The translations under genes and the position numbers were made by a program. From a virus: 52,325 bases of DNA. The first letter of the stretch is position 1; every line of letters starts with the position of its first letter. Location of the stretch: positions 1 to 52,325 of the IMG/VR virus record IMGVR_UViG_3300048597_000307. One strand, written 5' to 3'. The notes beneath the pieces are model-generated. The model worked only from the letters and a program-made list of their open reading frames with translations. It was not told the origin of the DNA and made no database searches. Positions 25,552 to 31,608 of the stretch are shown in pieces.

Positions 25552-25568
25552 TTTCAGCTTAATTGAAA
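25552..25568. promoter_or_regulatory. 17-bp operator, upstream copy at the 25.5-kb promoter
   Basis: TTTCA-GCTTAAT-TGAAA, a perfect 5-bp dyad seven bases upstream of the -35. Confidence 0.75.
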
Positions 25569-25605
25569 ATATGAGACAAAGACGCAGCGCGGAGGAGAGC
25601 GGCCG

Positions 25606-25637
25606 GCGGCGCTTGCGCCGCGGTTACGAAGTAACCG
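25606..25637. repeat. Two adjoining palindromes beside an AT-rich tract
   Basis: GCGGCGC-TT-GCGCCGC (25606-25621) is followed, sharing one base, by CGGTTAC-GAA-GTAACCG (25621-25637). An AT-rich stretch (25638-25671) with TATACTTATACTTAATATT comes next, then the 11-bp array. No gene lies between 25545 and 25801, so this block is a cis-acting region. Confidence 0.75.
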
Positions 25638-25685
25638 TATTAGTATTGGATTTATACTTATACTTAATATTGGGCCGGACTAAAT

Positions 25686-25806
25686 CATGATTAACTCATG
25701 AGTAGGTCATGACTAACTCATGATTAACTCATGAGTGCTGCATGATGTTTACTTGCATAGCTCATGCGTGGCTCATGCGTCGGTCCTGAGCAGTTCATGC
25801 GCTACT
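25686..25806. repeat. 11-bp-phased tandem array (11 units): origin, centromere or integrase-arm candidate
   Basis: Starting at 25686, a CATGA/CATGC-type word recurs every 11 bases: 25686, 25697, 25708, 25719, 25730, 25741, (25752 degenerate), 25763, 25774, 25785 (CCTGA) and 25796. The best units read CATGATTAACT. One unit per helical turn puts all sites on one face of DNA. Possible roles are a ParR/RHH-type partition site (R1 parC also has 11-bp repeats), replication iterons next to the AT-rich tract, or arm/Xis sites for the adjacent integrase. Confidence 0.8.
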
Positions 25807-26749
25807 CAGGTTTTCGTCTTGCCTTGAGGGTCTCGACGGGGCTGTACTGGGCATGGGCGCGGCGCAGGTCTTCGTCGAGGAGCTTGAGATAGCGGTTGAT
25901 GACCCGCAGGTCGCTGTGCCCCATGAGGCGTTGCAGCGTGGCGACGTCGCCGCCGTTGCGGAGGTAGCTCAAAGCAAAGGCGCGGCGGAAATCGTGCATG
26001 CCGGGCGTGGGGATGTCGGCCTGGGCGGCGCGGCGGCGGACAATCTGGAAGATGCCGCTTTTGGTCAGAGGGGTGCGCTGGCGGGTGCGCCAGAGCGGCT
26101 CACTGGCCTGCAGCTCTGGCAGGTGGCGCAGGTAGGCGTAGAGGGCGCGGCGCGTGGTGGCGCCGGCAAAGACGGTGCGCCACTTGCGACCTTTCCCCTC
26201 GCGCACCAGCACGGCCCCCGTGGCGAGGTCCACGTCGCCCATGGTCAGGGCGGTCAGCTCGGCATGGCGCAAGCCGGTATCGAGGAGCAGGAGCAGCAGC
26301 GCCCGGTCGCGGTCACCGGCAAAGGTCTTGCGCTCGCAGGTGGCGAGCATCTTGTCCAGGTCGCCCAGGTCGAGCGGGTCGAGCGGCGCATCGGGGCGGC
26401 GCGGGGCCTTGACCTTGGTGACGGGATTGACCCAGCCCGCCGGCGCATATTCGGCGGCGTACCAGTTGAGAAAGGCGCGCACGCTGCCGTAGATGTTGGC
26501 CCGGCCGCCGTCGCCGTGCTCCCGTTCGGCGAGATGCACCAGAAAGCGCCGCAGCGTTGCCGCGTCCACCTGCTCGGTGCGGGCGACGTCTTGTGCCCGG
26601 CAGAACGCCTGAAAGAGGGGCAGATTATGCTTGTACCAGTTGAGGGTTCCCGGCCGCAAGCCTTGCGCCTGGCGGTCGAGTTGGAATTCGGCGATGTCGC
26701 GGTCGAGGGGATTCTGGGCCGCCGATTTGTCGATTTTGGGGCGTCGCAT
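25802..26749 (-). CDS. int: Tyrosine recombinase (phage integrase)
   Basis: A 315-residue site-specific recombinase of usual length. Residues 15-105 form the SAM-like core-binding domain. The catalytic domain shows Arg161 (DTGLRHAEL), Lys in GKGRKW (186 or 189), His252-x-x-Arg255 (HDFRR), His278 (MGHSD) and Tyr287 (INRYLKL). It integrates and, with a directionality factor, excises the prophage. It lies next to a tRNA-Asn gene, and tRNA genes are frequent targets of this family. Its Shine-Dalgarno AAGGAGG lies in the stem of the hairpin at 26759-26793, so translation may be limited. Confidence 0.92.
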   Translation of the reverse strand: MRRPKIDKSAAQNPLDRDIAEFQLDRQAQGLRPGTLNWYKHNLPLFQAFCRAQDVARTEQVDAATLRRFLVHLAEREHGDGGRANIYGSVRAFLNWYAAEYAPAGWVNPVTKVKAPRRPDAPLDPLDLGDLDKMLATCERKTFAGDRDRALLLLLLDTGLRHAELTALTMGDVDLATGAVLVREGKGRKWRTVFAGATTRRALYAYLRHLPELQASEPLWRTRQRTPLTKSGIFQIVRRRAAQADIPTPGMHDFRRAFALSYLRNGGDVATLQRLMGHSDLRVINRYLKLLDEDLRRAHAQYSPVETLKARRKPE

Positions 26750-26758
26750 AAAGCAAAA

Positions 26759-26793
26759 CCTCCTTGCCTACTACATCTAGTAGGGCAAGGAGG
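26759..26793 (-). terminator. Hairpin upstream of integrase: terminator and/or RBS sequestration
   Basis: Arms CCTCCTTGCCTACTA and TAGTAGGGCAAGGAGG pair over 15 bp with one bulged G and a 4-base loop. On the minus strand the stem is followed by TTTTGCTTT, as in an intrinsic terminator for the tRNA transcript. The integrase AAGGAGG is inside the distal arm and pairs with the CCTCCTT arm. Either way integrase output from upstream transcription should be low. Confidence 0.7.
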
Positions 26794-26815
26794 CTGCACG
26801 CCTGCGCGTTGTGTT

Positions 26816-26891
26816 TGGCTCCCCGGGTTGGACTCGAACCAACAACATTTCGGTTAACAGCCGAACGCTCTGCCGATTGAGCTACCAGGGA
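26816..26891 (-). tRNA. tRNA-Asn (anticodon GTT), CCA encoded
   Basis: On the minus strand the full cloverleaf is present. The acceptor stem TCCCTGG pairs with CCGGGGA; the D-arm is AGCTCAATCGGCAGAGC. The anticodon stem-loop is TTCGGCTGTTAACCGAA with anticodon GTT, and the T-arm is GTTGGTTCGAGTCCAAC. The discriminator G is followed by an encoded CCA, 76 bases in all. A complete tRNA beside the integrase could be a translational helper or carry the attachment core that restores a host tRNA-Asn gene after integration. Confidence 0.93.
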
Positions 26892-27000
26892 TTGGCGGAG
26901 CGCCATCTTGCGCATGGTGCAACCTGTGCCTACTGCCTGTAGTGGTTTGCCGTCTGTTCCTCGCTCTTGCCGTCAGCGGCGCTTGCCCGCCGCCGAATAG

Positions 27001-27402
27001 TTACCGTTCGCGCGCCGTCTGCGTGTCCAGCTCGCGCCGCAAGCCTTGCAAGCTGGCGAGCATCATCCGCAGCATGTCCAGGGGCAGGGGCAGCAGGAAG
27101 TGCGCCCACTCCTCCAACACGCTCCGCTTTTCCTCGTCCACCTCCACCACCAGCCGCCCGTTGCCCGGCCAGCAGGGCACGGGGTCCGCCGTACGGCAGG
27201 CGATGTAGTCAACACTCACCGCGAAGATGTCGGCCAGCGCCGTCGCCTGCGCCAGCGACATGGCAATCTCGCCGCTTTCCAGCATCGAAATGCCGGATGT
27301 GCCGCTCTTGACCCCGTTGCGGCTCAGCTCCTCGGCCAGCTCGCTTTGCGTCCATTTTCGTCCTTTGCGCAGGTCGCGCACTCTCGCCCCCGGCGTGCTC
27401 AT
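27001..27402 (-). CDS. XRE-family repressor (immunity repressor candidate)
   Basis: A 133-residue protein with an N-terminal helix-turn-helix (residues about 5-65: ARVRDLRKGRKWTQSELAEELSRNG, SGISMLESGEIAMSLAQATALADIF). An acidic, then helical C-terminal part follows (EVDEEKRSVLEEWAHFLLPLP), probably for dimerisation; there is no peptidase motif. ATG 27402 has a consensus AGGAGG; the longer open frame would start inside the operators. It is divergent from a small DNA-binding protein gene across a promoter with two 17-bp operators, the classical cI/cro layout. The same operator occurs at three other loci. Confidence 0.8.
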   Translation of the reverse strand: MSTPGARVRDLRKGRKWTQSELAEELSRNGVKSGTSGISMLESGEIAMSLAQATALADIFAVSVDYIACRTADPVPCWPGNGRLVVEVDEEKRSVLEEWAHFLLPLPLDMLRMMLASLQGLRRELDTQTARER

Positions 27403-27431
27403 CTGTCCTCCTGTCCGGCTGTGATGCAAAA

Positions 27432-27448
27432 TTTCAATTTGGCTAAAA
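27432..27448. promoter_or_regulatory. 17-bp operator, left copy in the genetic switch
   Basis: TTTCA-ATTTGGC-TAAAA. It lies six bases upstream of the rightward -35 and in the start region of the repressor gene, so it can serve both directions. Confidence 0.7.
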
Positions 27449-27454
27449 TAATGG

Positions 27455-27484
27455 TTGACAATTCGCCCGCTTTGGTGGTATTCT
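27455..27484 (+). promoter_or_regulatory. Rightward early promoter (PR-like)
   Basis: TTGACA (27455-27460), 18-bp spacer, TATTCT (27479-27484). It drives the rightward operon 27524-35617. A strong Shine-Dalgarno, GGAGGTGAT, precedes ATG 27524. Confidence 0.75.
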
Positions 27485-27500
27485 GTCAGTATCGTTGAAA
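27484..27500. promoter_or_regulatory. 17-bp operator, right copy in the genetic switch
   Basis: TGTCA-GTATCGT-TGAAA, overlapping the end of the -10 and the start site of the rightward promoter. Confidence 0.7.
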
Positions 27501-27523
27501 TTTGTTCGAGGGGAGGTGATTGC

Positions 27524-27715
27524 ATGGGTCGCAAGAAGATTTATCTGCGTCCGCCGAAGGTCGTCAAGATTCGCGCTGAGGACAAGGACCGCTTGAAGGT
27601 TCTGAGCGGCATGCTGGGCCAACAGCGCCAGCAGGATGTGCCGGAGACGCAGGTCATGACGATGGCGCTGGACGCGCTGGAAGCTCGGTTGTCGGAGGGT
27701 GCGCATGCCGCATGA
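27524..27715 (+). CDS. Small ribbon-helix-helix-like DNA-binding protein (Cro position)
   Basis: A 63-residue basic protein; RKKIYLRPPKVVKIRAEDKDRLKVLSGMLG followed by VPETQVMTMALDALEARL has the strand-helix-helix arrangement of RHH proteins. It is the first gene behind the repressor-controlled rightward promoter. It could be the Cro equivalent or a ParR/Omega-like protein that binds the 11-bp-phased array at 25686-25806. Both readings are inference. Confidence 0.6.
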   Translation: MGRKKIYLRPPKVVKIRAEDKDRLKVLSGMLGQQRQQDVPETQVMTMALDALEARLSEGAHAA

Positions 27716-27738
27716 GAGCATGATGTTGTCCTGTGTGA

Positions 27739-27757
27739 ATTCCAGCCACGCTGGAAT
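27739..27757. repeat. Short palindrome between early genes
   Basis: ATTCCAGC-CAC-GCTGGAAT, 8-bp perfect arms, between the RHH-like gene and the replisome organiser gene. There is no T-tract, so it is perhaps an mRNA hairpin or a protein site. Confidence 0.45.
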
Positions 27758-27820
27758 CTCTGCCCTTGCCTACCTTAAGACTAAAGGTGCCGGGGCGAAT
27801 TGTCAAGACGGGAGCCGAGA

Positions 27821-28621
27821 ATGGCAAAGGGGCGCATGCTCGCACGCAGCATCGCCTACGACCCAGCCTTCAACAAGCTGACCGTCGAGGCGCAACTGCT
27901 GTTCCTGCGTGCCATCCCTCATCTTGACCGGGATGGGTTGGCGCCGGGAGAGCCGGTAGTGCTGTGGGGGCATATCGCTCCGTTGTGCCCGCAGCTGCGC
28001 GACGTGACGGAGCGAGCGATAGGCGAGTGGGTGGCGCAGGGCCTGGTAGAGCGGTATGAGACCGACATGGGTCCGGTGCTCTGGTTCACGGGGTTCAGCC
28101 GCAACCAGGTCGGCATGGTGTACGCCCGGGAGGGGGCCAGCATCTACCCCCCGCCGCCGGGCTGCTGCCGGGAGGCAGACGGGTTGCAGCGCATGGCAAA
28201 CAAGGAGGCGGCGGTGCCCTCAGTTGACCCCCCGCCGTCGGAAGTGAGGGCCGAGCCGGGCAAGTCCGCAGAGCCGCTCAGCCAGACGTTTCAACGCCTG
28301 CTGGACGAACTGCGGGAGACGCCCAACAAGACAGGCAAGCTAGGGGAAATATTCAAGCTCTGCTTCGGCGAGGAGCCGAACTTTGGCAGACTAGGCAAGC
28401 TGGCAAAGCAGGGCGGCGCCGGCCGGTTGGCGCAGGAGTTGTGGCAGTTGTCGGCGGACCGACCAGCCGGTGATGTGCTCGACTATCTGACCAAGCGGCG
28501 GCAGGCGCAGACGAAGAAGAACGGCGCCGCCAACGGCACCCAGGAGCAACATGAACAGCAATCTGAACCCGATTCGGAGTTTCTTGAACGGTTCCGTGCC
28601 GTCCAGCGCAGCGCCACGTGA
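27821..28621 (+). CDS. Replisome organiser / replication initiation-like protein
   Basis: A 266-residue protein starting at ATG 27821 behind GGAG. Its N-terminal 110 residues follow a pattern common in phage replication proteins (MAKGRMLARSIAYDPAFNKL, LLFLRAIPHLDRDG, ERAIGEWVAQGLVERYETDMG, WFTGFSRNQVG), probably a winged-helix DNA-binding domain. A Pro-rich linker and a C-terminal helical region ending near LERFRAVQRS follow. It overlaps a DnaC-like loader gene, supporting a role in starting phage replication with the host replisome. Confidence 0.75.
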   Translation: MAKGRMLARSIAYDPAFNKLTVEAQLLFLRAIPHLDRDGLAPGEPVVLWGHIAPLCPQLRDVTERAIGEWVAQGLVERYETDMGPVLWFTGFSRNQVGMVYAREGASIYPPPPGCCREADGLQRMANKEAAVPSVDPPPSEVRAEPGKSAEPLSQTFQRLLDELRETPNKTGKLGEIFKLCFGEEPNFGRLGKLAKQGGAGRLAQELWQLSADRPAGDVLDYLTKRRQAQTKKNGAANGTQEQHEQQSEPDSEFLERFRAVQRSAT

Positions 28622-29414
28622 GACCGGCTGCGACCTCTGCACCTTCGGTCTGATAGACCCGCCGGCGCTGGCGCACGTCAAGAACCACATCGAGGAGCGA
28701 CTCGACCAGTACCGGGCCGGGCTGCTCGCCTTCTGCACCTGCGACTTCGGACAGCGCCAGGCGGCCTACTATGCCCGCATGGCGAGCGTAGACTATGCCG
28801 CGCAGCTGGCGGCGGAACAGCAGGCACGGCGCGCTGCATGGTTGCAGCGCATCGACGGTCTCAAGCCGCAAGAGCGCACCATCACCTTTGACCGCATCGT
28901 CATCGGCGAGCACAACCAGCGGGCCTATCAGGCGGTGACGCAAGCCGTGGATGCCGGCGTCGGCATCGTGACGCTGACCGGCACCTTTGGCGTCGGCAAG
29001 AGCGCGCTGCTCATGGCAGCCGTCAATGCCGCCCGCGGCAAGGGCACCCCGGCCGTCTACACCACCATCACCGACCTGCTCGACTGGCTGCGGGAAGCCT
29101 TCGACCCGCACCGCGACACCTCGGACGGCCCCGACCTCTCCTTCGACAGCCGCTGGCGGCTGCTGACCACCTGCGACGTCCTGGCCATCGACGAGCTGGA
29201 CGAGTTCAACGCCACACCCTGGGCGACGGAGCGTTTCCTGCGGCTCATCGACGAACGGTGGCGCAGCATGGATGACACCCTCACCCTCTGCGCGCTCAAC
29301 CAGCCGGTCGAGCGCCTGGTGGGCAAGGTGGCGTCACGGCTGCGTGACGGCCGCGCCGTCGTCGTCGAGGTCAAGGGTGCGGACATGCGCCGTTACCAGG
29401 AGCGGGTGCGATGA
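28551..29414 (+). CDS. DnaC-like helicase loader (AAA+)
   Basis: A 287-residue protein. Cys27/Cys30 and Cys62/Cys64 suggest an N-terminal zinc-binding part. Walker A is GTFGVGKS (144-151), Walker B LAIDELDEF near 204-212, and a sensor-type CALNQP segment follows. DnaC/DnaI-type loaders place the replicative helicase on DNA. The phage shows no polymerase or helicase of its own in this operon, so it would recruit the host DnaB. It overlaps the upstream gene by 71 bases. Confidence 0.85.
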   Translation: MNSNLNPIRSFLNGSVPSSAAPRETGCDLCTFGLIDPPALAHVKNHIEERLDQYRAGLLAFCTCDFGQRQAAYYARMASVDYAAQLAAEQQARRAAWLQRIDGLKPQERTITFDRIVIGEHNQRAYQAVTQAVDAGVGIVTLTGTFGVGKSALLMAAVNAARGKGTPAVYTTITDLLDWLREAFDPHRDTSDGPDLSFDSRWRLLTTCDVLAIDELDEFNATPWATERFLRLIDERWRSMDDTLTLCALNQPVERLVGKVASRLRDGRAVVVEVKGADMRRYQERVR

Positions 29415-29698
29415 ACGTCTACCGGGAACGCATCGAGCAACTGGCAGAGAGCGGCGCACTGTTCGAGCTGGAGGTGCAGGAGTTGGTTACCTGCGCCGGC
29501 GCCGCCGGGGTGACGGTCTCCCTGGAACGGGTGGACCTGACGGACGGTTCCCGCCACACCTGGACGGCCAACGCCGACGGGACGGTAACGGGCAGGCGGC
29601 CACCGGCACAGGGGGAGAAGGTCGGCCGGGCGCGTCGGGTGCGGCGCGGGGTGGCAGTCGTGGGCGAGTTCAAGTGGGAGGTGCCCAGTGAAGTATAA
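29411..29698 (+). CDS. Small early protein, unknown
   Basis: A 95-residue protein in an ATGA overlap with the loader gene. It has an N-terminal helix (ERIEQLAESGALFELEVQELV) and a beta-rich middle (GVTVSLERVDLTDGSRHTWTANADGTVTG), then a basic segment. No family recognised; co-transcribed with replication genes. Confidence 0.6.
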   Translation: MNVYRERIEQLAESGALFELEVQELVTCAGAAGVTVSLERVDLTDGSRHTWTANADGTVTGRRPPAQGEKVGRARRVRRGVAVVGEFKWEVPSEV

Positions 29699-29957
29699 GC
29701 AGGACCGCAGCCGCCGCAGCGGGCACAAGCACAGCCTCAACATCCAAGATTACGGTGGGCAGAGGCTGGACATGGGGCAGCGGGCGGTGAGCATGTTCGT
29801 CAACATAGCGGGCCTGCTGCCCAAGCCCGAGAGCGATTATTACCGCCTGCTGCCGCCTGGGGCACGCATGGCAATCGATGCCTGCCGGCGGGAGGCTGGT
29901 TTATTGCAGGGAGCAGCGAAGGATGGCAACGACAATCAGGACACTGGCGCAGGATGA
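29688..29957 (+). CDS. Small basic early protein, unknown
   Basis: An 89-residue protein from GTG 29688 with GGAGGTG upstream. Its N-terminus is basic (KYKQDRSRRSGHKHS) and might bind nucleic acid; the middle is helical (QRAVSMFVNIAGLLPKPESDYYRLLPPGA). It overlaps both neighbours. Confidence 0.55.
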   Translation: MKYKQDRSRRSGHKHSLNIQDYGGQRLDMGQRAVSMFVNIAGLLPKPESDYYRLLPPGARMAIDACRREAGLLQGAAKDGNDNQDTGAG

Positions 29958-30135
29958 CCCAATCCTGGCGCTATTTGCAGCGGTCATCAGGCAAGCGCTG
30001 CGCGACGCCTGCAAAGGCAGTGCGACGCAGCGAGAAGATGCCCGGCGCTTTCTCAGCGAAGTCCAACGTGACCTCGGCAATCCCAAGGTCACATTCCTAC
30101 AGGAGCAACAGAGTAATGAAACTCGCCGCATTTGA
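29923..30135 (+). CDS. Small helical early protein, unknown
   Basis: A 70-residue protein (ALFAAVIRQALRDACKGSATQ and onward), mostly helical, with start ATG 29923 inside the previous gene's end and stop inside the next gene's start. Tight overlap supports translation. No family recognised. Confidence 0.5.
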   Translation: MATTIRTLAQDDPILALFAAVIRQALRDACKGSATQREDARRFLSEVQRDLGNPKVTFLQEQQSNETRRI

Positions 30136-30850
30136 CATTGAAATCGCCAAGCAACTGCCCGCAGGCTGCGAGAACTGGCTTGAGCACGCGCCACTCGGCA
30201 TTACCTGTGCGGCCATCGCCTACCGTGACGCCGCCGGGACACTGGTCACGACGGTGCATTATACCGATACGCAGTTTTGGGCGACCGACGCCGTCAGCTT
30301 CCTGGCCCATCTCTACCAGTTGCGCGAGGAGGGCTATACCCTCTTGAGCTGGAACGGCTGCGGCTTCGACCTCCAGGTGCTGGCGCAAGAGAGCGGCTTC
30401 TACCACCTCTGCGGCGACTTGGCACTCAAGCATGTGGACCTGATGCTGGAAGTGTTCTGCCGGCAGGGGCACTATCTGGCGCTGGACAAGGCGCTGGCCG
30501 GCGCCGGGCTCAAGAGCAAGCTGCATGACGTCACCCTCAAAGACGGCACGGCCGTGAACGACATGAGCGGGGCGGCGGCGCCGCAGTTGTGGGCGGCCGG
30601 TGAGCACGAAGCCGTGCTGGCCTATCTGCGCCGGGATGTGGAGGGCCTGCTGGAACTGGCGGAGTGGGTGCTCGCCAACGGCTGCATCCAGTGGACCAGC
30701 ACCAGCGGCAAACGGCAGCAGGTGCCGGTGCTGAAGCTGTCGCCGGTGGCGCAGTTGTTTGCGCTGCCCGAGCCGGATACCTCCTGGATGCAGAACCCCA
30801 AGCCGCGCACGCAGTTCACGGCCTGGATTCCGATGGGGGTGAAACTGTGA
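30116..30850 (+). CDS. DnaQ-like (RNase H fold) 3'-5' exonuclease
   Basis: A 244-residue protein with the exonuclease pattern: Asp7/Glu9 in AAFDIEIAK, Asp85 in LLSWNGCGFDLQVLA, Asp108 in KHVDLMLEVF, and Tyr170...Asp174 in AYLRRDVEGLLEL. This matches predicted ribonuclease H-like nucleases of the YprB/DnaQ group. ATG 30116 follows AGGAG. It may process recombination or replication intermediates. The stop overlaps the ParA start. Confidence 0.75.
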   Translation: MKLAAFDIEIAKQLPAGCENWLEHAPLGITCAAIAYRDAAGTLVTTVHYTDTQFWATDAVSFLAHLYQLREEGYTLLSWNGCGFDLQVLAQESGFYHLCGDLALKHVDLMLEVFCRQGHYLALDKALAGAGLKSKLHDVTLKDGTAVNDMSGAAAPQLWAAGEHEAVLAYLRRDVEGLLELAEWVLANGCIQWTSTSGKRQQVPVLKLSPVAQLFALPEPDTSWMQNPKPRTQFTAWIPMGVKL

Positions 30851-31608
30851 TTGTCACCGTCACTTCCCAAAAGGGCGGCGTCGGCAAGACCACGACGGCC
30901 GTCAACCTCGCCGCCGGTCTGGCGCGCGACAACATTGCGACGCTGCTGGTAGACCTGGACCCCCAGGGGCATGACGCCGTCTCCCTGGGCTGCGACCGCG
31001 AAAGCGGCTTGTTCAACTGGCTGGTAGGCGAACAGCCGCTGGTCAACTGCGTGCGCATCATGACCGAGGTCAGGACCAAGCGCCTGGACCAGCTCTGGCT
31101 GCTGCCCTCGGACAGCCGCACCAAGACGCTGGAAGCGGTCTTTCGCAGCGAAGCCGACGGCCCCGCTCGGGTGCGCGCTGGGCTGCAGGGCCTGCGGGCG
31201 CACTATCCCGCCGTCGTCTTCGACACTTCCGCAACGGGGCTGCTGCAAGAGACGGCGCTGGCCGTGGCCGACATCGTCGTCATGCCGACGCGCACCGAGG
31301 CGCTGGCCGTGGACGGCATCGAGAAGAATCTCGCCACGCTGCACAAGCTGCGCCCCAACTTCGGCAATTACTGCATCCTGCCCGTCGCCTATGACGAGCG
31401 GCTGCGGGAGCACCGCTACCAGTTGGGCCAGCTCCGCAGCTCGTATGCCGGCGCCGTGCTCCCCCCGGTGCCCGCCAGGACGGCGGTCGCCGAGGCGCAA
31501 GCCTACGGCCAAACCATCTGGGAGTACAGCCGGGACGGCATGGCGGAAGTGACCGCTGCCTACACCAACCTTGTCCGTCTGGTCAGGGGGGAACTATGCA
31601 ACGGGTAG
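30847..31608 (+). CDS. parA: ParA-family ATPase
   Basis: A 253-residue protein with a deviant Walker A KGGVGKTTT (residues 9-17), LLVDLDPQGH (Walker A' region) and VVFDTSATG (Walker B strand, Asp but with SA in place of the usual PP). It has ParA length, without an N-terminal HTH, as in small type Ib or phage ParAs. It starts at GTG 30847 overlapping the previous stop and overlaps a ParB-like gene by 13 bases, so the pair could partition a plasmid-like prophage or position DNA in the cell. Confidence 0.85.
   Translation: MIVTVTSQKGGVGKTTTAVNLAAGLARDNIATLLVDLDPQGHDAVSLGCDRESGLFNWLVGEQPLVNCVRIMTEVRTKRLDQLWLLPSDSRTKTLEAVFRSEADGPARVRAGLQGLRAHYPAVVFDTSATGLLQETALAVADIVVMPTRTEALAVDGIEKNLATLHKLRPNFGNYCILPVAYDERLREHRYQLGQLRSSYAGAVLPPVPARTAVAEAQAYGQTIWEYSRDGMAEVTAAYTNLVRLVRGELCNG

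Noticed and set aside
25686-25806. A CRISPR array
   Set aside because: The 11-base period leaves no room for spacers and there are no cas genes; it is a tandem array of short sites.
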